From positions 124,001 through 188,000 of the forward strand of contig NZ_BQHR01000013.1 in the NCBI RefSeq assembly GCF_021601625.1: a stretch of 64,000 nucleotides of DNA, read 5' to 3'. The translations under genes and the position numbers were made by a program. Below are positions 53,221 to 62,103 of the stretch, in pieces. The stretch comes from Pseudomonas paraglycinae (GTDB lineage: Bacteria > Pseudomonadota > Gammaproteobacteria > Pseudomonadales > Pseudomonadaceae). Position 1 is the first letter of the stretch, and the number at the start of each line of letters is the position of its first letter. Under the pieces are notes generated by a model. The model saw nothing but the letters and a program-made list of their open reading frames with translations. It was not told the origin of the DNA and made no database searches.

Positions 53221-53996
53221 CAGTTGGCTGCAGCGGCTTTTTCAATCAGCCGCGCCACCGGCGCCGGGTTCGACACCATCACCACGTGCGAGGCGCCCTT
53301 CACCACCTCAACGGCCTTGGCATCCGCACGCTTGGCCATGAACGCCATCGCCTGGGGCGGGATGTTCTTGTCCTTGTCGCCGTAGATGTACCACGACGGA
53401 ATGTGTTTCCAGGCCGGCGTGCCGGCCTGCTCGTTCAGCGCGGCTTCGGTGACCGGACGTTGAGTCGCGGCCATCAGGGCCGCTTGTGCAGCGGGGACGT
53501 CGGCGGCGAATTGATCGTGGAACTTGCTCTGCTGGATGTACAGGTCCTTGCCGCCATCGGCCAGCGCAACGGGTGGCGCCAGCGTTGGCCCGAGGGTGCT
53601 GCCGGGAAACTTGCCGGCCAGACCGGCGACGGTTTCACCGGCCTCGGGGGCAAACGCGCTGACGTAGACCAGCGCTTTGACATTGGCATGATCGTTGGCC
53701 GCATCACTGATGACGTTGCCGCCATAGGAGTGACCGACCAGCACCACCGGCGACTGGATGCTGCTCAGCAATGCCGATACCGCTGCGCCATCGCTCTTGA
53801 CGCCGCGCAGCGGATTGGCGGCGGCGATCACCGTGTAGCCATCCTTCTCGAGAATCTTCGCCACGCCGTTCCAGCTCGACGCGTCGGCAAATGCGCCGTG
53901 CACCAGCACCACCGTGGGTTTGGCGGTTTGGGCGAAGGCATTGGCGCCCAGGCACAGGCCCGCAGCGATGCTCAGTGCAATCAGTGTTTTTTTCAT
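53220..53996 (-). CDS. Exported alpha/beta hydrolase
   Basis: A 258-residue enzyme with a signal peptide (MKKTLIALSIAAGLCLGANAFAQ). The oxyanion region is VVLVHGAFADASSW, the nucleophile elbow GHSYGG, and the distal histidine lies in KGASHVVMVSNP. It is of the short alpha/beta hydrolase type related to plant salicylate or hydroxynitrile esterases (SABP2-like), here exported to the periplasm. The substrate is unknown, probably a small ester. It is the last of a run of four minus-strand genes for exported proteins (55.7-53.2 kb plus 57.0 kb). Confidence 0.85.
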   Translation of the reverse strand: MKKTLIALSIAAGLCLGANAFAQTAKPTVVLVHGAFADASSWNGVAKILEKDGYTVIAAANPLRGVKSDGAAVSALLSSIQSPVVLVGHSYGGNVISDAANDHANVKALVYVSAFAPEAGETVAGLAGKFPGSTLGPTLAPPVALADGGKDLYIQQSKFHDQFAADVPAAQAALMAATQRPVTEAALNEQAGTPAWKHIPSWYIYGDKDKNIPPQAMAFMAKRADAKAVEVVKGASHVVMVSNPAPVARLIEKAAAAN

Positions 53997-54020
53997 CTGG
54001 ATGTTCCTCGTATGACGGAT

Positions 54021-54530
54021 TCAGGGAGCGTATCGAGTGAAGACAAAATCGTGGTTCTGCACCCGCGCCTGATGGCAGGCAAAGCAGGTCTGGTGCTGGG
54101 CTTCATCGGCGGGTTTGCCATCGATGAACCGGCCGAATCCCCAGCCACCGGTCGAGGCGTATTTGCGCGAGTCCTTGACCATCACCTGAACGGTGGTGGC
54201 CGCCCCCGGAATCGAGGCCGGCTCGAACTCCGGCGACTGCACGTGTTTCCACGCCAGCTTCACCAGCACCGTGCCGTCGGGAAACGGCAGCGTCTTGCTC
54301 TGGTAAGCCTTGATCGCCCGGTCATTGCCCAGCACCGCACGCAGTTCATCCAGCGGCGCGGCTTCCTGGGCCGGGGCAATCAGCGCCCACTGGCGATAGT
54401 TTTTCGGCAGCTTCACGCCGTAGATCGGCGAGGCATCGCCCTCATCGGCCTCGCCCAACGCGACACCGGTGGCCGCCAGTGCCGCGAGCGCAATGGCCGC
54501 CGGCAACACGGCCCAATGGTTGAGTTTCAT
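54021..54530 (-). CDS. Cytochrome P460 family protein
   Basis: A 169-residue exported protein (signal peptide AVLPAAIALAALAATGVALG) with one haem c site, CFACH, near residue 150. Upstream YRQWALIAPAQEAAPLDELRAVLGNDRAIKAYQ and FPDGTVLVKLAWKH match the P460 family. Such proteins bind one haem covalently, in some members also through a lysine cross-link, and can oxidise hydroxylamine or act as electron carriers. The role here is unknown. It is placed between two exported alpha/beta hydrolases on the same strand, with 24-base spacing to both sides, so the three are probably co-transcribed. Confidence 0.82.
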   Translation of the reverse strand: MKLNHWAVLPAAIALAALAATGVALGEADEGDASPIYGVKLPKNYRQWALIAPAQEAAPLDELRAVLGNDRAIKAYQSKTLPFPDGTVLVKLAWKHVQSPEFEPASIPGAATTVQVMVKDSRKYASTGGWGFGRFIDGKPADEAQHQTCFACHQARVQNHDFVFTRYAP

Positions 54531-54554
54531 CGTCGGATCCCCTCAGGCCAGCAG

Positions 54555-55598
54555 TCAGAGATGATCGGCATCGATCACCGCCTGAGCGAACGCCTGCGGC
54601 GCTTCCTGCGGCAGGTTGTGGCCGATGCCGCCGCTGATCAGCCGGTATTCGTACTTGCCGGTGAAGCGTTTGGCGTAGGCCTCGGCCGGTGGGTGCGGCG
54701 CGCCATTGGCGTCGCCTTCAAGAGTGATGGTCGGCACGCCGATCGAGGGGAATGTCGCCAGTTTTTTCTCCAGCGGATCGTATTGCGCTTCCCCTTTGAT
54801 CAGCCCCAGGCGCCAGCGGTAGTTGAAGATCGACACGGCGACGTGATCCGGGTTCTGCAACGCGGCGGCGCTGCGGTCGTAGGTCGCGTCGTCGAAGGTC
54901 CACTTCGGCGAGGCCAGCTGCCAGATCAGTTTGGCGAAGTCATGGGTGTTCTTTTCGTAGCCCAGACGGCCACGCTCGGTCGCAAAGTAGAACTGATACC
55001 ACCACTGCAACTCCGCCGCCGGCGGCAGCGGCGTCCTGCCGGCGTCCTGGCTGCCGATCAGGTAACCGCTCACCGCCACCAGCGCTTTCACCCGCTCGGG
55101 CCAGAGCGCTGCAACGATGTCGGCGGTACGCGCGCCCCAGTCATAGCCGCCAAGTACGGCCTGCTTGATTTTCAGGGCGTCCATGAAGTCGATCAGGTCT
55201 TTGGCCAGCGCCGCCGGCTGGCCGTTGCGCACGGTTTTGGCAGACAGGAAACGTGTGTCGCCATAGCCGCGCGCGTAAGGAATCAGCACCCGATAGCCCT
55301 TCTGCGCCAGTGCCGGCGCCACGTCGGTGTAGCTGTGAATGTCGTAGGGCCAGCCGTGCAGCAGGATGACCACCGGACCGTCGGCGGGACCGACTTCGGC
55401 GTAGGACACGTCCAGCAATCCAGCCTTGACGTGTTTCAGCGCGCCGAAGGAAACGTTGGTGCCGGCGGTAATGGCGTCGATCTTGCCGGCGGGCACTTCA
55501 GCGGCGCTGGCGTATGCCGAAGCGATGCCCAGCGCAAGCGCCAGGATCGAAACGGCGAGCACGCGCCGGGATGGGGTTACAGCGTTAGAGTCAGTCAT
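54555..55598 (-). CDS. Exported alpha/beta hydrolase, epoxide-hydrolase or haloalkane-dehalogenase type
   Basis: A 347-residue protein from the ATG at 55598 (GGGAG nine bases upstream) with a signal peptide (VLAVSILALALGIASAYASAAE). The oxyanion HGWPYD and the nucleophile block GGYDWGARTAD (aspartate nucleophile) with a distal histidine in SGGIGHNLPQEAP fit the epoxide hydrolase/haloalkane dehalogenase branch, which uses Asp instead of Ser. In related Pseudomonas proteins this group is annotated as alpha/beta hydrolase, sometimes as haloacetate dehalogenase. It is followed by the P460 gene. Confidence 0.82.
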   Translation of the reverse strand: MTDSNAVTPSRRVLAVSILALALGIASAYASAAEVPAGKIDAITAGTNVSFGALKHVKAGLLDVSYAEVGPADGPVVILLHGWPYDIHSYTDVAPALAQKGYRVLIPYARGYGDTRFLSAKTVRNGQPAALAKDLIDFMDALKIKQAVLGGYDWGARTADIVAALWPERVKALVAVSGYLIGSQDAGRTPLPPAAELQWWYQFYFATERGRLGYEKNTHDFAKLIWQLASPKWTFDDATYDRSAAALQNPDHVAVSIFNYRWRLGLIKGEAQYDPLEKKLATFPSIGVPTITLEGDANGAPHPPAEAYAKRFTGKYEYRLISGGIGHNLPQEAPQAFAQAVIDADHL

Positions 55599-55669
55599 GC
55601 CGAGTCTCCCTCGTGAACCGCCGGGCGGCGGTTCCGGACTTGGTGTTGAAGGGCTTGCGAATTGCAGGG

Positions 55670-57004
55670 TTAGCGGGCTGCCTGAGCAGCGGTTTTCTGC
55701 GCAGCCGCGCGCAGTGGCCGGAAGGCTTCGCGCAGTTCTTCGCTGAACAGTTGCGGTTGCTCCCATGCCGCGAAGTGACCGCCCTTGCTGACTTCGCTGA
55801 AGTAGGCCAGCGACGGATAGGCGCGCTGCGACCAGACTTTCGGCGCGCGGTAGATTTCGTGCGGGAACACGGTGATCGCCACCGGCACCTTGATGTCGGC
55901 AGTCTTCTGCGCGGCGGCGCTGAAGTTATTGTTGTTGTTCTCCCAGTAGAAACGGGAGGACGACGCCCCGCTGTCGGTCAGCCAGTACAGGCTGATGTCA
56001 TCGAGCATTTCATCGCGGCTCAGGACTTTCTCGGGCTGACCGTCGCTGTCGGTCCACGCGGCGAATTTTTCATACATCCACGCGGCCGTGCCGGCGGGCG
56101 AGTCGGCCAGCAGATAACCGATGGTTTGCGGCCGGGTCACCATCATTGCGCCGTAAGCGGCGTTACGACCGAAGAACTGACTGAGCGAATTGAAGGCCGT
56201 CACCTCCGGCGCAGTCAGTCCTGCCGGGGCCGGGTCGCCGCTGTTGATCGGTTTGACCAGTTCCGGCGGCACGGTGGCCGGCATGTTCAGGTGGATACCC
56301 AGCAAACCGGGCGGCGCCAGGCGACCCAGTGCATCGGAAATCACCGAACCATGATCGCCACCCTGGGACACGTAATGGCTGTAACCCAGACGTTTCATCA
56401 GCACATCCCAGGCCTTCGCCACCCGGTCAGGGCCCCAGCCGAGCTCGGTCGGTTTGCCGGAAAAACCATGGCCGGGAATCGACGGGATCACCACGTCGAA
56501 CGAGTCCTCGACCTTGCCGCCATAGGCCACGGGATCGGTCAGCGGGCCGATGGTCTTGAGGAATTCGAACTGCGAACCCGGCCAGCCGTGGGTGAGGATC
56601 AGCGGCATCGCATTGGGATTGCGCGAGCGCACATGGATGAACTGGATGTCGACGCCGTCGATGGTGGTCACGAACTCCGGCAAGGCATTGAGCTTCGCTT
56701 CGGCCTTGCGCCAGTCATAGCCGTCGCCCCAATACTTCACCAACGCCTGGACCTGCGCCAGTTGCACGCCCTGGGACACGTCGCCGACCGTTTCCTTGTC
56801 CGGCCAGCGAGTGTCGGCGATGCGTTTGCGCAGGTCGCTCAACTTCGCTTCGTCCACATGGATGGTGTACGGGCGAATGGCTTGCGACGGATCCGCGGCC
56901 CAGACGCCGCTGCTGCCAGCGAGTACGGCAAGGCCGAGCGCGCCGCCCCTGATGGATGACGCCAGGCAATGGCGCCAGGTAAGACCGGACGAAAGCGCAA
57001 CCAT
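55670..57004 (-). CDS. Exported epoxide hydrolase family protein
   Basis: A 444-residue enzyme from the ATG at 57004, which has AGGAG eight bases upstream; the longer frame to 57391 lacks family sequence. After a signal peptide it has an N-terminal epoxide-hydrolase-type lid (YTIHVDEAKLSDLRKRIADTRWP), then the catalytic domain: oxyanion HGWPGSQFEF, aspartate nucleophile in SQGGDHGSVISDALG, and histidine in KGGHFAAWEQP. The layout is like microsomal epoxide hydrolase and juvenile hormone esterase-like bacterial proteins. It would hydrolyse epoxides to diols in the periplasm. It is about 70 bases upstream of the next exported hydrolase gene, so the four genes may be one operon. Confidence 0.83.
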   Translation of the reverse strand: MVALSSGLTWRHCLASSIRGGALGLAVLAGSSGVWAADPSQAIRPYTIHVDEAKLSDLRKRIADTRWPDKETVGDVSQGVQLAQVQALVKYWGDGYDWRKAEAKLNALPEFVTTIDGVDIQFIHVRSRNPNAMPLILTHGWPGSQFEFLKTIGPLTDPVAYGGKVEDSFDVVIPSIPGHGFSGKPTELGWGPDRVAKAWDVLMKRLGYSHYVSQGGDHGSVISDALGRLAPPGLLGIHLNMPATVPPELVKPINSGDPAPAGLTAPEVTAFNSLSQFFGRNAAYGAMMVTRPQTIGYLLADSPAGTAAWMYEKFAAWTDSDGQPEKVLSRDEMLDDISLYWLTDSGASSSRFYWENNNNNFSAAAQKTADIKVPVAITVFPHEIYRAPKVWSQRAYPSLAYFSEVSKGGHFAAWEQPQLFSEELREAFRPLRAAAQKTAAQAAR

Positions 57005-57220
57005 GATGGATCTCCTTGTAGTCATTATTCGAAAGGCATCGCCAATCGGATCAGACCACTGCGCTGGCACCGGGGCGATTACACGATGGTGTCGGTCGAT
57101 ACCTTGGTATGACGCGCTGGCCCGGCGCGCAAAATCGCGCTCGAACTCAGCAGCGCTTAACGGGCAGAATGCGGCGGGGAAAAGACCAATTTGAATCACA
57201 GAGCGGAACAAGGATTGCGG

Positions 57221-58450
57221 ATGCGTGGGGAAACAGCGCTCGAACGCCTGAGCGGCACGCCATCGCCCACCTCGCAGTGGTGGGTGATCGGGTTGTGCAT
57301 GCTGTTCAACGTGATCGACGGACTCGACGTCATGGCCATGGCCTTCACCGGCAGTCGGGTTTCGGCGCAGTGGACGTTGAGCGGCGCGCAACTGGGCCTG
57401 TTGTTGAGCGCAAGTCTGGTCGGAATGGCGCTCGGCTCGCTGCTGGCCGCGCCCAGGGCCGACCGCTTCGGGCGCAGACCGTTACTGCTCGCCGGTCTGC
57501 TGCTCAGCGGCCTGAGCATGTTGCTGTCGTTCTGGAGCCCGGATCATCACGTGTTGATGTTCCTGCGTTTGCTGACCGGCATCGGCACGGGGGCGGTGCT
57601 GGTGGGGGCGAACGTGCTGACGTTCGAACACGCCAGCCCGCAGCGGCGCAATCTGGCCATCGCGTTGCAATCCCTCGCCTTCGCCATGGGCGCGAGTCTG
57701 GGCGGAGTGCTGGCGCATGTACTGAATGATTTGATGGGCTGGCGGTATGTCTTTCTTGCCGGAGGTTGCATCACGCTGGCAGCCGCGCTTGCCGGCGTCT
57801 TTTGGCTGCGAGAGTCGCCGTCATTTCTGGCACTCGAACGCCGCACGCCAATCGCTACAGCGTCGCCTGACAACCCCAGCCGACCGCTTTCGCCCGGTCA
57901 GTGGCAACAGACCACATCGCTGGCACTGGCACTCTTTCTGTTGATGTTCTGCTTTTACTTCGTCATGAGCTGGACCCCGAGCCTGCTGGTCCACAATGGT
58001 TTTACCGACCAACAAGGCGCCCGGATCGGAGTGTTATTGGCGTTGGGGGGGATGCTCGGTGCCCTGCTGCTGGGACTGGCGGCCAATCGTTTCGGCTGCC
58101 GGCGATTGTTGTCGGGGTTTCTGCTGCTCAACGCCGCCCTGCTGCCATTGATGCTGCCGGCCACTCGCGTCCCCGGTCTGGCGACACTCGTGGCAGTCAC
58201 GCTGGGGCTGATGCTCAATGGTGCGGTCGCGGCTCTGTATGTCCTGGCTCCTCAAGCGTTCTGCACCTCGGTTCGTACGACCGGTGTCGGCGTGGTGCTG
58301 GGGATGGGGCGTCTGGGGGCGATCATTTCGCCGCTGGTCGCCGGTTTTCTGCTGGATGCCGGATGGACCGCACAACACCTGTTCACGTTTTTCGCCGGTA
58401 GCCAGGTGTTGGCGGCCCTGCTGATCTGGCGTGGCACTAAGGGACGATGA
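57221..58450 (+). CDS. MFS transporter, AAHS (aromatic acid:H+ symporter) type
   Basis: A 409-residue transporter with twelve helices; the ATG at 57221 has AAGGA seven bases upstream. The first helix contains NVIDGLDVMAMAF, the D-G-x-D motif of the AAHS family that includes PcaK and BenK, and the loop ADRFGRRPLLLAGL is the MFS motif A. It is read divergently from the epoxide hydrolase and its last 14 bases overlap the convergent quinone oxidoreductase gene. It probably imports an aromatic or other organic acid; the substrate is unknown. Confidence 0.85.
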   Translation: MRGETALERLSGTPSPTSQWWVIGLCMLFNVIDGLDVMAMAFTGSRVSAQWTLSGAQLGLLLSASLVGMALGSLLAAPRADRFGRRPLLLAGLLLSGLSMLLSFWSPDHHVLMFLRLLTGIGTGAVLVGANVLTFEHASPQRRNLAIALQSLAFAMGASLGGVLAHVLNDLMGWRYVFLAGGCITLAAALAGVFWLRESPSFLALERRTPIATASPDNPSRPLSPGQWQQTTSLALALFLLMFCFYFVMSWTPSLLVHNGFTDQQGARIGVLLALGGMLGALLLGLAANRFGCRRLLSGFLLLNAALLPLMLPATRVPGLATLVAVTLGLMLNGAVAALYVLAPQAFCTSVRTTGVGVVLGMGRLGAIISPLVAGFLLDAGWTAQHLFTFFAGSQVLAALLIWRGTKGR

Positions 58451-59402
58451 TCAGCTTGCCCGTCGTGTTGCGCGACTCGATATCGCGATGGGCCTGTTGC
58501 ACCTCGTCCAGTGAATAACGTTTGCCGATGAAGGTTTTCAGTTTGCCGGTGCTGACCCACGCGAACAGTTGCCGGGATTTTTCCAGCAGCACCTCGCGAT
58601 CGCGCACGTAGTGCATGACCGAGGGATACGTCAGCTTGATGCTGCGCGGCATGCTGAAGATATCGATCGGCGGGATCGGGTTCATGAATGGCCCGTACAA
58701 GGCCAGGGTGCCGAAGTAATCCAGCATCTCCAGCGAGTCAGCAAAGCCTTCCGCGCCGGTGCCGTCGTACACCGCATTCACCCGCAGCCCCTCGGTCAGG
58801 CGCATGACCTGTCCGGCAATGTTGTGCGCCCGCCCGATCACCACATAGTCAGCCCCGGCCGCGAGTACTGCCTCCACCTTGTCGGCGTGAGACACCCGGC
58901 CAATGACCTTACCGCCCAGTAGCTTGATCATCTGAGTCAGCATCAGCCCCACGCCCCCTGCCGCCGCGTGCACAAATGCCACGTCACCCGGCTGGATCGC
59001 ATGCACCTTGTCCACCAGATTGCTGGCAGTCAGGCCTTGCATCATCAGGCTGGCGGCGGTGGCGAAGTCGATCTCATCGGGCAACGGCACCAACTGGCTG
59101 ACCGGGGCGATCACCTGTTCGGCGTAGCTGCCCGGCACGTAATGCCAGGCCACGCGGTCACCGACTCCGAACTCCGTCACCTGCGGGCCGGCGGCCAGAA
59201 CGATGCCGGCGCCTTCTGCACCCGGCGTCAGCGGCAACGCCCAGGCGCCGCCGAGCCCGCGCCGGACACCGGTGTCCATGAAATTGATGCCCGCTGCCAT
59301 GACCTTGACCAGGACCTGTCCGGGCCCCGGTTCTGCCAGTTGAATGTCCTGCACCGTCAACACTTCGGGCCCGCCAAAGGCCTGGATAACCACTGCTTTC
59401 AT
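58437..59402 (-). CDS. NADPH:quinone oxidoreductase-like MDR protein
   Basis: A 321-residue medium-chain reductase without the catalytic zinc ligands. It starts MKAVVIQAFGGPEVLTVQDI, has PLTPGAEGAGIVLAAG and the nucleotide-binding VHAAAGGVGLMLTQMIKLLGGKVIG (A-A-G-G-V-G, NADPH type). The C-terminus SLDEVQQAHRDIESRNTTGKLII is typical of the QOR group. It should reduce quinones or enones with NADPH in the cytosol. Its start is the ATG at 59402; an in-frame ATG at 59420 is weaker. It shares a 326-base divergent promoter region with the histidine kinase gene. Confidence 0.88.
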   Translation of the reverse strand: MKAVVIQAFGGPEVLTVQDIQLAEPGPGQVLVKVMAAGINFMDTGVRRGLGGAWALPLTPGAEGAGIVLAAGPQVTEFGVGDRVAWHYVPGSYAEQVIAPVSQLVPLPDEIDFATAASLMMQGLTASNLVDKVHAIQPGDVAFVHAAAGGVGLMLTQMIKLLGGKVIGRVSHADKVEAVLAAGADYVVIGRAHNIAGQVMRLTEGLRVNAVYDGTGAEGFADSLEMLDYFGTLALYGPFMNPIPPIDIFSMPRSIKLTYPSVMHYVRDREVLLEKSRQLFAWVSTGKLKTFIGKRYSLDEVQQAHRDIESRNTTGKLIIVP

Positions 59403-59728
59403 AATCTTCTGCCCTGTCATCGGGACGACCGGTACTGCTGCCTTTCGGGTGGCAGGAGCGCGGACGTCACGTTGCTTTCACTCAACGTCGAAGGACGTTG
59501 AAACCAGGGCCAAGAGTGAGCGGGTGGTGTATCCGCGCAGTTTCGCGAACAGGCTCATTTGCATGCTTGTATGGCTCGAAGGGCCGTAGATACAGTGGCT
59601 TACAAAAGCGCCACTGTGATGCCCGTCGCAGTGTGCGACGGCAGCCGATATTCGCTACAGGCGACACCAAAGTATGATGGGCGAGTGCCAGCAGAAGGCG
59701 CATCTTTGTTCAACGGTGACTGCACACA
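59403..59728. other. Divergent promoter region of the quinone reductase and histidine kinase genes
   Basis: No gene is seen in this 326-base stretch. It contains one inverted repeat, TCAACGTC-GAAG-GACGTTGA, at 59482-59501, which could be an operator or a short hairpin. Several small frames are present but lack ribosome sites. Confidence 0.45.
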
Positions 59729-61702
59729 ATGAGAATCGGTATGACGAACGAGCAGGAGCGCGTCATCGAGGACGATCCAGACTGCGCCAGTGACGCAATC
59801 ATGCCCATGCCGGGGGTCGAAGCCATCATCGACAGCATCCCGGCCATGGTCGCCTTCATGACGCCTTCCGGTGAGCTGGAACAGGTCAACCGGCAAATCA
59901 CGGACTACATCGGCGCCCCGCTTCATGAACTGAAAAAATGGCAAGCCGGCGAGACCGTGCACCCGGACGACCTGCCCTCGGTCATCGCCGCCTGGATGCA
60001 TTCAGTCGACACCGGCACGCCCTATGAAGTCGAACATCGCATCCGTCGCGCCGACGGTGTCTATCGTTGGTTCCATGTGCGCGGCCTGCCGATCAGAGAC
60101 AGCGAAGGCACCATCACACGCTGGTGCGTTTTGCAGGTCGATATCGATGAGCGCCGGCGGGACAAGGCCTTGATCGCCAGTGCCCTCGCCGAAGTCAGCG
60201 CATCGGAAGAACGTCTGCGCGGGATCATCGATGCCGTGCCCGGTTTTGTCTGGAGTGCCTCGCCCGAAGGCAGCGTCGGCTTCGTCAATCGACGCTGGTG
60301 CGACTACACGGGCATGTCCCTCGAACAGGCCTGCGGGCATGGCTGGACGGCGTCCATCCACCCGGACGATGCGCCGGGCCTCGCGGAATATTGGCAAGGG
60401 ATTCTGCAATCGGGCAGCGCCGGTGAGTACGAGGCCCGGCTGAAACGCTTCGACGGTATTTACCGCTGGTTTCTGATCCGCGCCGTGCCCCAGCGCGATG
60501 ACTCCGGGCGGCTCATGCGCTGGTACGGCGAAAACACTGACATCGAAGACCGCAAACGGGCGGAAGTCTTTCTGGCCAAGGCCCAACGCCTGAGCGCCAC
60601 CGGTACGTTTTCCTGGCGGGTGAGTACCGACGAGATCACTTGGTCGGACGAGGTCTACCGCATCCTTGAACTGGACCCGGACACCCCGCCCGGCTTCGAG
60701 GCGATCTATCGCCGCGTGCATCCGGACGACATCTCCAGCCATCGGGAGATGATCAAGCGCCAGCGCCGCAAGGGGCGTGACTTCGAACACGAACACCGGC
60801 TGCTGATGCCCGACGGCACGGTGAAATACGTGCGGCTGGTGGCGCACTCGATCGCCCATGCGCCGGACGGTTTCGAATACATCGCCGCCCTGCAGGACAT
60901 TACCCAGCGCCGGCTCGCCGAAGAGGTCTTGAGCAAGGCGCGCTCGGAACTGACGCATCTGGCCAGAGTCGCCAGCCTCGGCGCGGTCACGGCGTCGATT
61001 GCCCACGAGGTCAATCAACCGCTGGCCGGCATCATCACCAACGCCAGCACCTGCCTGCGGATGCTGGGCGCCGACCCGCCGAATGTCGATGGCGCCCGGG
61101 AAACCGCGCGCCGCACCATTCGCGACGGCAATCGCGCCGCCGATGTAATCAATCGACTGCGGGCGCTGTTCTCGAAGAAAAGCATCACGATTGAAGATGT
61201 CAATCTGAATGACGCGGCACGGGAAGTCATCGCCATGCTATTGGGCGAGCTGCAACGCAACGGCGTGGTGCTGCACCCGCAATTTGCCGAGGCGCTGCCG
61301 CTGGTCAGGGGCGACCGGGTCCAGCTTCAGCAGGTGATCCTCAACCTGATCATGAATGCCGCCGAGGCCATGAGTGCGATCCACGGCCGGCCCCGAGAAT
61401 TGATCATCAGCACCGGCCTTGGGGCGGACGAGAGCGTTTGCCTGGCGGTGAAAGACAGCGGCACCGGCGTCGATCCGCAGGACATCGAGCGCATTTTCAA
61501 TGCCTTTTACACCACCAAAAGTTCGGGCATGGGCGTCGGTCTGTCCATCAGTCGCTCGATCATCGAGCGCCACGACGGGAAGCTGTGGGCCAGCGCCAAC
61601 GACGGCCCGGGTGCGACGTTTACCTTTGCCATCCCGAATTCGACGGACTTGCCGCAAACCGATAACCGCGACCTCGCCGATCGCACCGTGGAGAATGATT
61701 GA
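59729..61702 (+). CDS. Soluble PAS-domain sensor histidine kinase
   Basis: A 657-residue kinase with no membrane helices. Three PAS/PAC units are read at residues about 25-145, 160-280 and 285-400 (VNRQITDYIGAPLHELKKW, GFVNRRWCDYTGMSLEQA, and YRILELDPDTPPGFEAIY, each followed by a W-F/V-x-x-R PAC strand). The phosphoacceptor histidine is in ASIAHEVNQPLAGIITNAS, then the N box NLIMNAAEAM, G1 KDSGTGVDPQD and G2 GMGVGLSISRSI. It is of the FixL/LuxQ-like HisKA type. It overlaps the next gene by one base (TGATG). The signal is unknown; no haem-binding histidine could be confirmed in the PAS domains. Confidence 0.9.
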   Translation: MRIGMTNEQERVIEDDPDCASDAIMPMPGVEAIIDSIPAMVAFMTPSGELEQVNRQITDYIGAPLHELKKWQAGETVHPDDLPSVIAAWMHSVDTGTPYEVEHRIRRADGVYRWFHVRGLPIRDSEGTITRWCVLQVDIDERRRDKALIASALAEVSASEERLRGIIDAVPGFVWSASPEGSVGFVNRRWCDYTGMSLEQACGHGWTASIHPDDAPGLAEYWQGILQSGSAGEYEARLKRFDGIYRWFLIRAVPQRDDSGRLMRWYGENTDIEDRKRAEVFLAKAQRLSATGTFSWRVSTDEITWSDEVYRILELDPDTPPGFEAIYRRVHPDDISSHREMIKRQRRKGRDFEHEHRLLMPDGTVKYVRLVAHSIAHAPDGFEYIAALQDITQRRLAEEVLSKARSELTHLARVASLGAVTASIAHEVNQPLAGIITNASTCLRMLGADPPNVDGARETARRTIRDGNRAADVINRLRALFSKKSITIEDVNLNDAAREVIAMLLGELQRNGVVLHPQFAEALPLVRGDRVQLQQVILNLIMNAAEAMSAIHGRPRELIISTGLGADESVCLAVKDSGTGVDPQDIERIFNAFYTTKSSGMGVGLSISRSIIERHDGKLWASANDGPGATFTFAIPNSTDLPQTDNRDLADRTVEND

Positions 61703-62073
61703 TGGGTACGCATTTGCTCGTATCGGTGGTCGATGACGACGAATCGGTTCGTGAATCACTGCCGGACCTGATCAAGGAGTTCGGCTTCGCCGTCCAGGCA
61801 TTCGCCTCGGCGCAGGCGTTTCTGGCATCGCCCTATCTGGACTTGACCCATTGCCTGATTCTCGACGTGGCCATGCCGGGGATGTCGGGTCCGGATCTGC
61901 AACGGGAGCTGCTGCGCCGTGACTATCGCATTCCGGTGATTTTCATCACCGCCCACGGCGACGCCAGCGAACAGGCGAAGCTGCTGAACAGTGGCGCCGT
62001 GGAGTGCCTGTTCAAACCCTTCAGCGAAGCCCAATTGCTCAAGGCCCTGAGCGCCGCCTTGCCCCTCGACTGA
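61702..62073 (+). CDS. Single-domain response regulator (CheY-like)
   Basis: A 123-residue receiver domain without an output domain. It opens THLLVSVVDDDESVRESL, has the phosphoacceptor aspartate in CLILDVAMPG, the conserved threonine in VIFITAHGD and the lysine in FKPFSEAQL. Its start codon overlaps the kinase stop codon, so it is translationally coupled and is the probable first phosphate acceptor. It may act as a phosphate sink or relay between the kinase and the DNA-binding regulator that follows. Confidence 0.9.
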   Translation: MGTHLLVSVVDDDESVRESLPDLIKEFGFAVQAFASAQAFLASPYLDLTHCLILDVAMPGMSGPDLQRELLRRDYRIPVIFITAHGDASEQAKLLNSGAVECLFKPFSEAQLLKALSAALPLD

Positions 62074-62103
62074 GCGTGAAGCCGAACAGAACAAGGAATC
62101 GAC

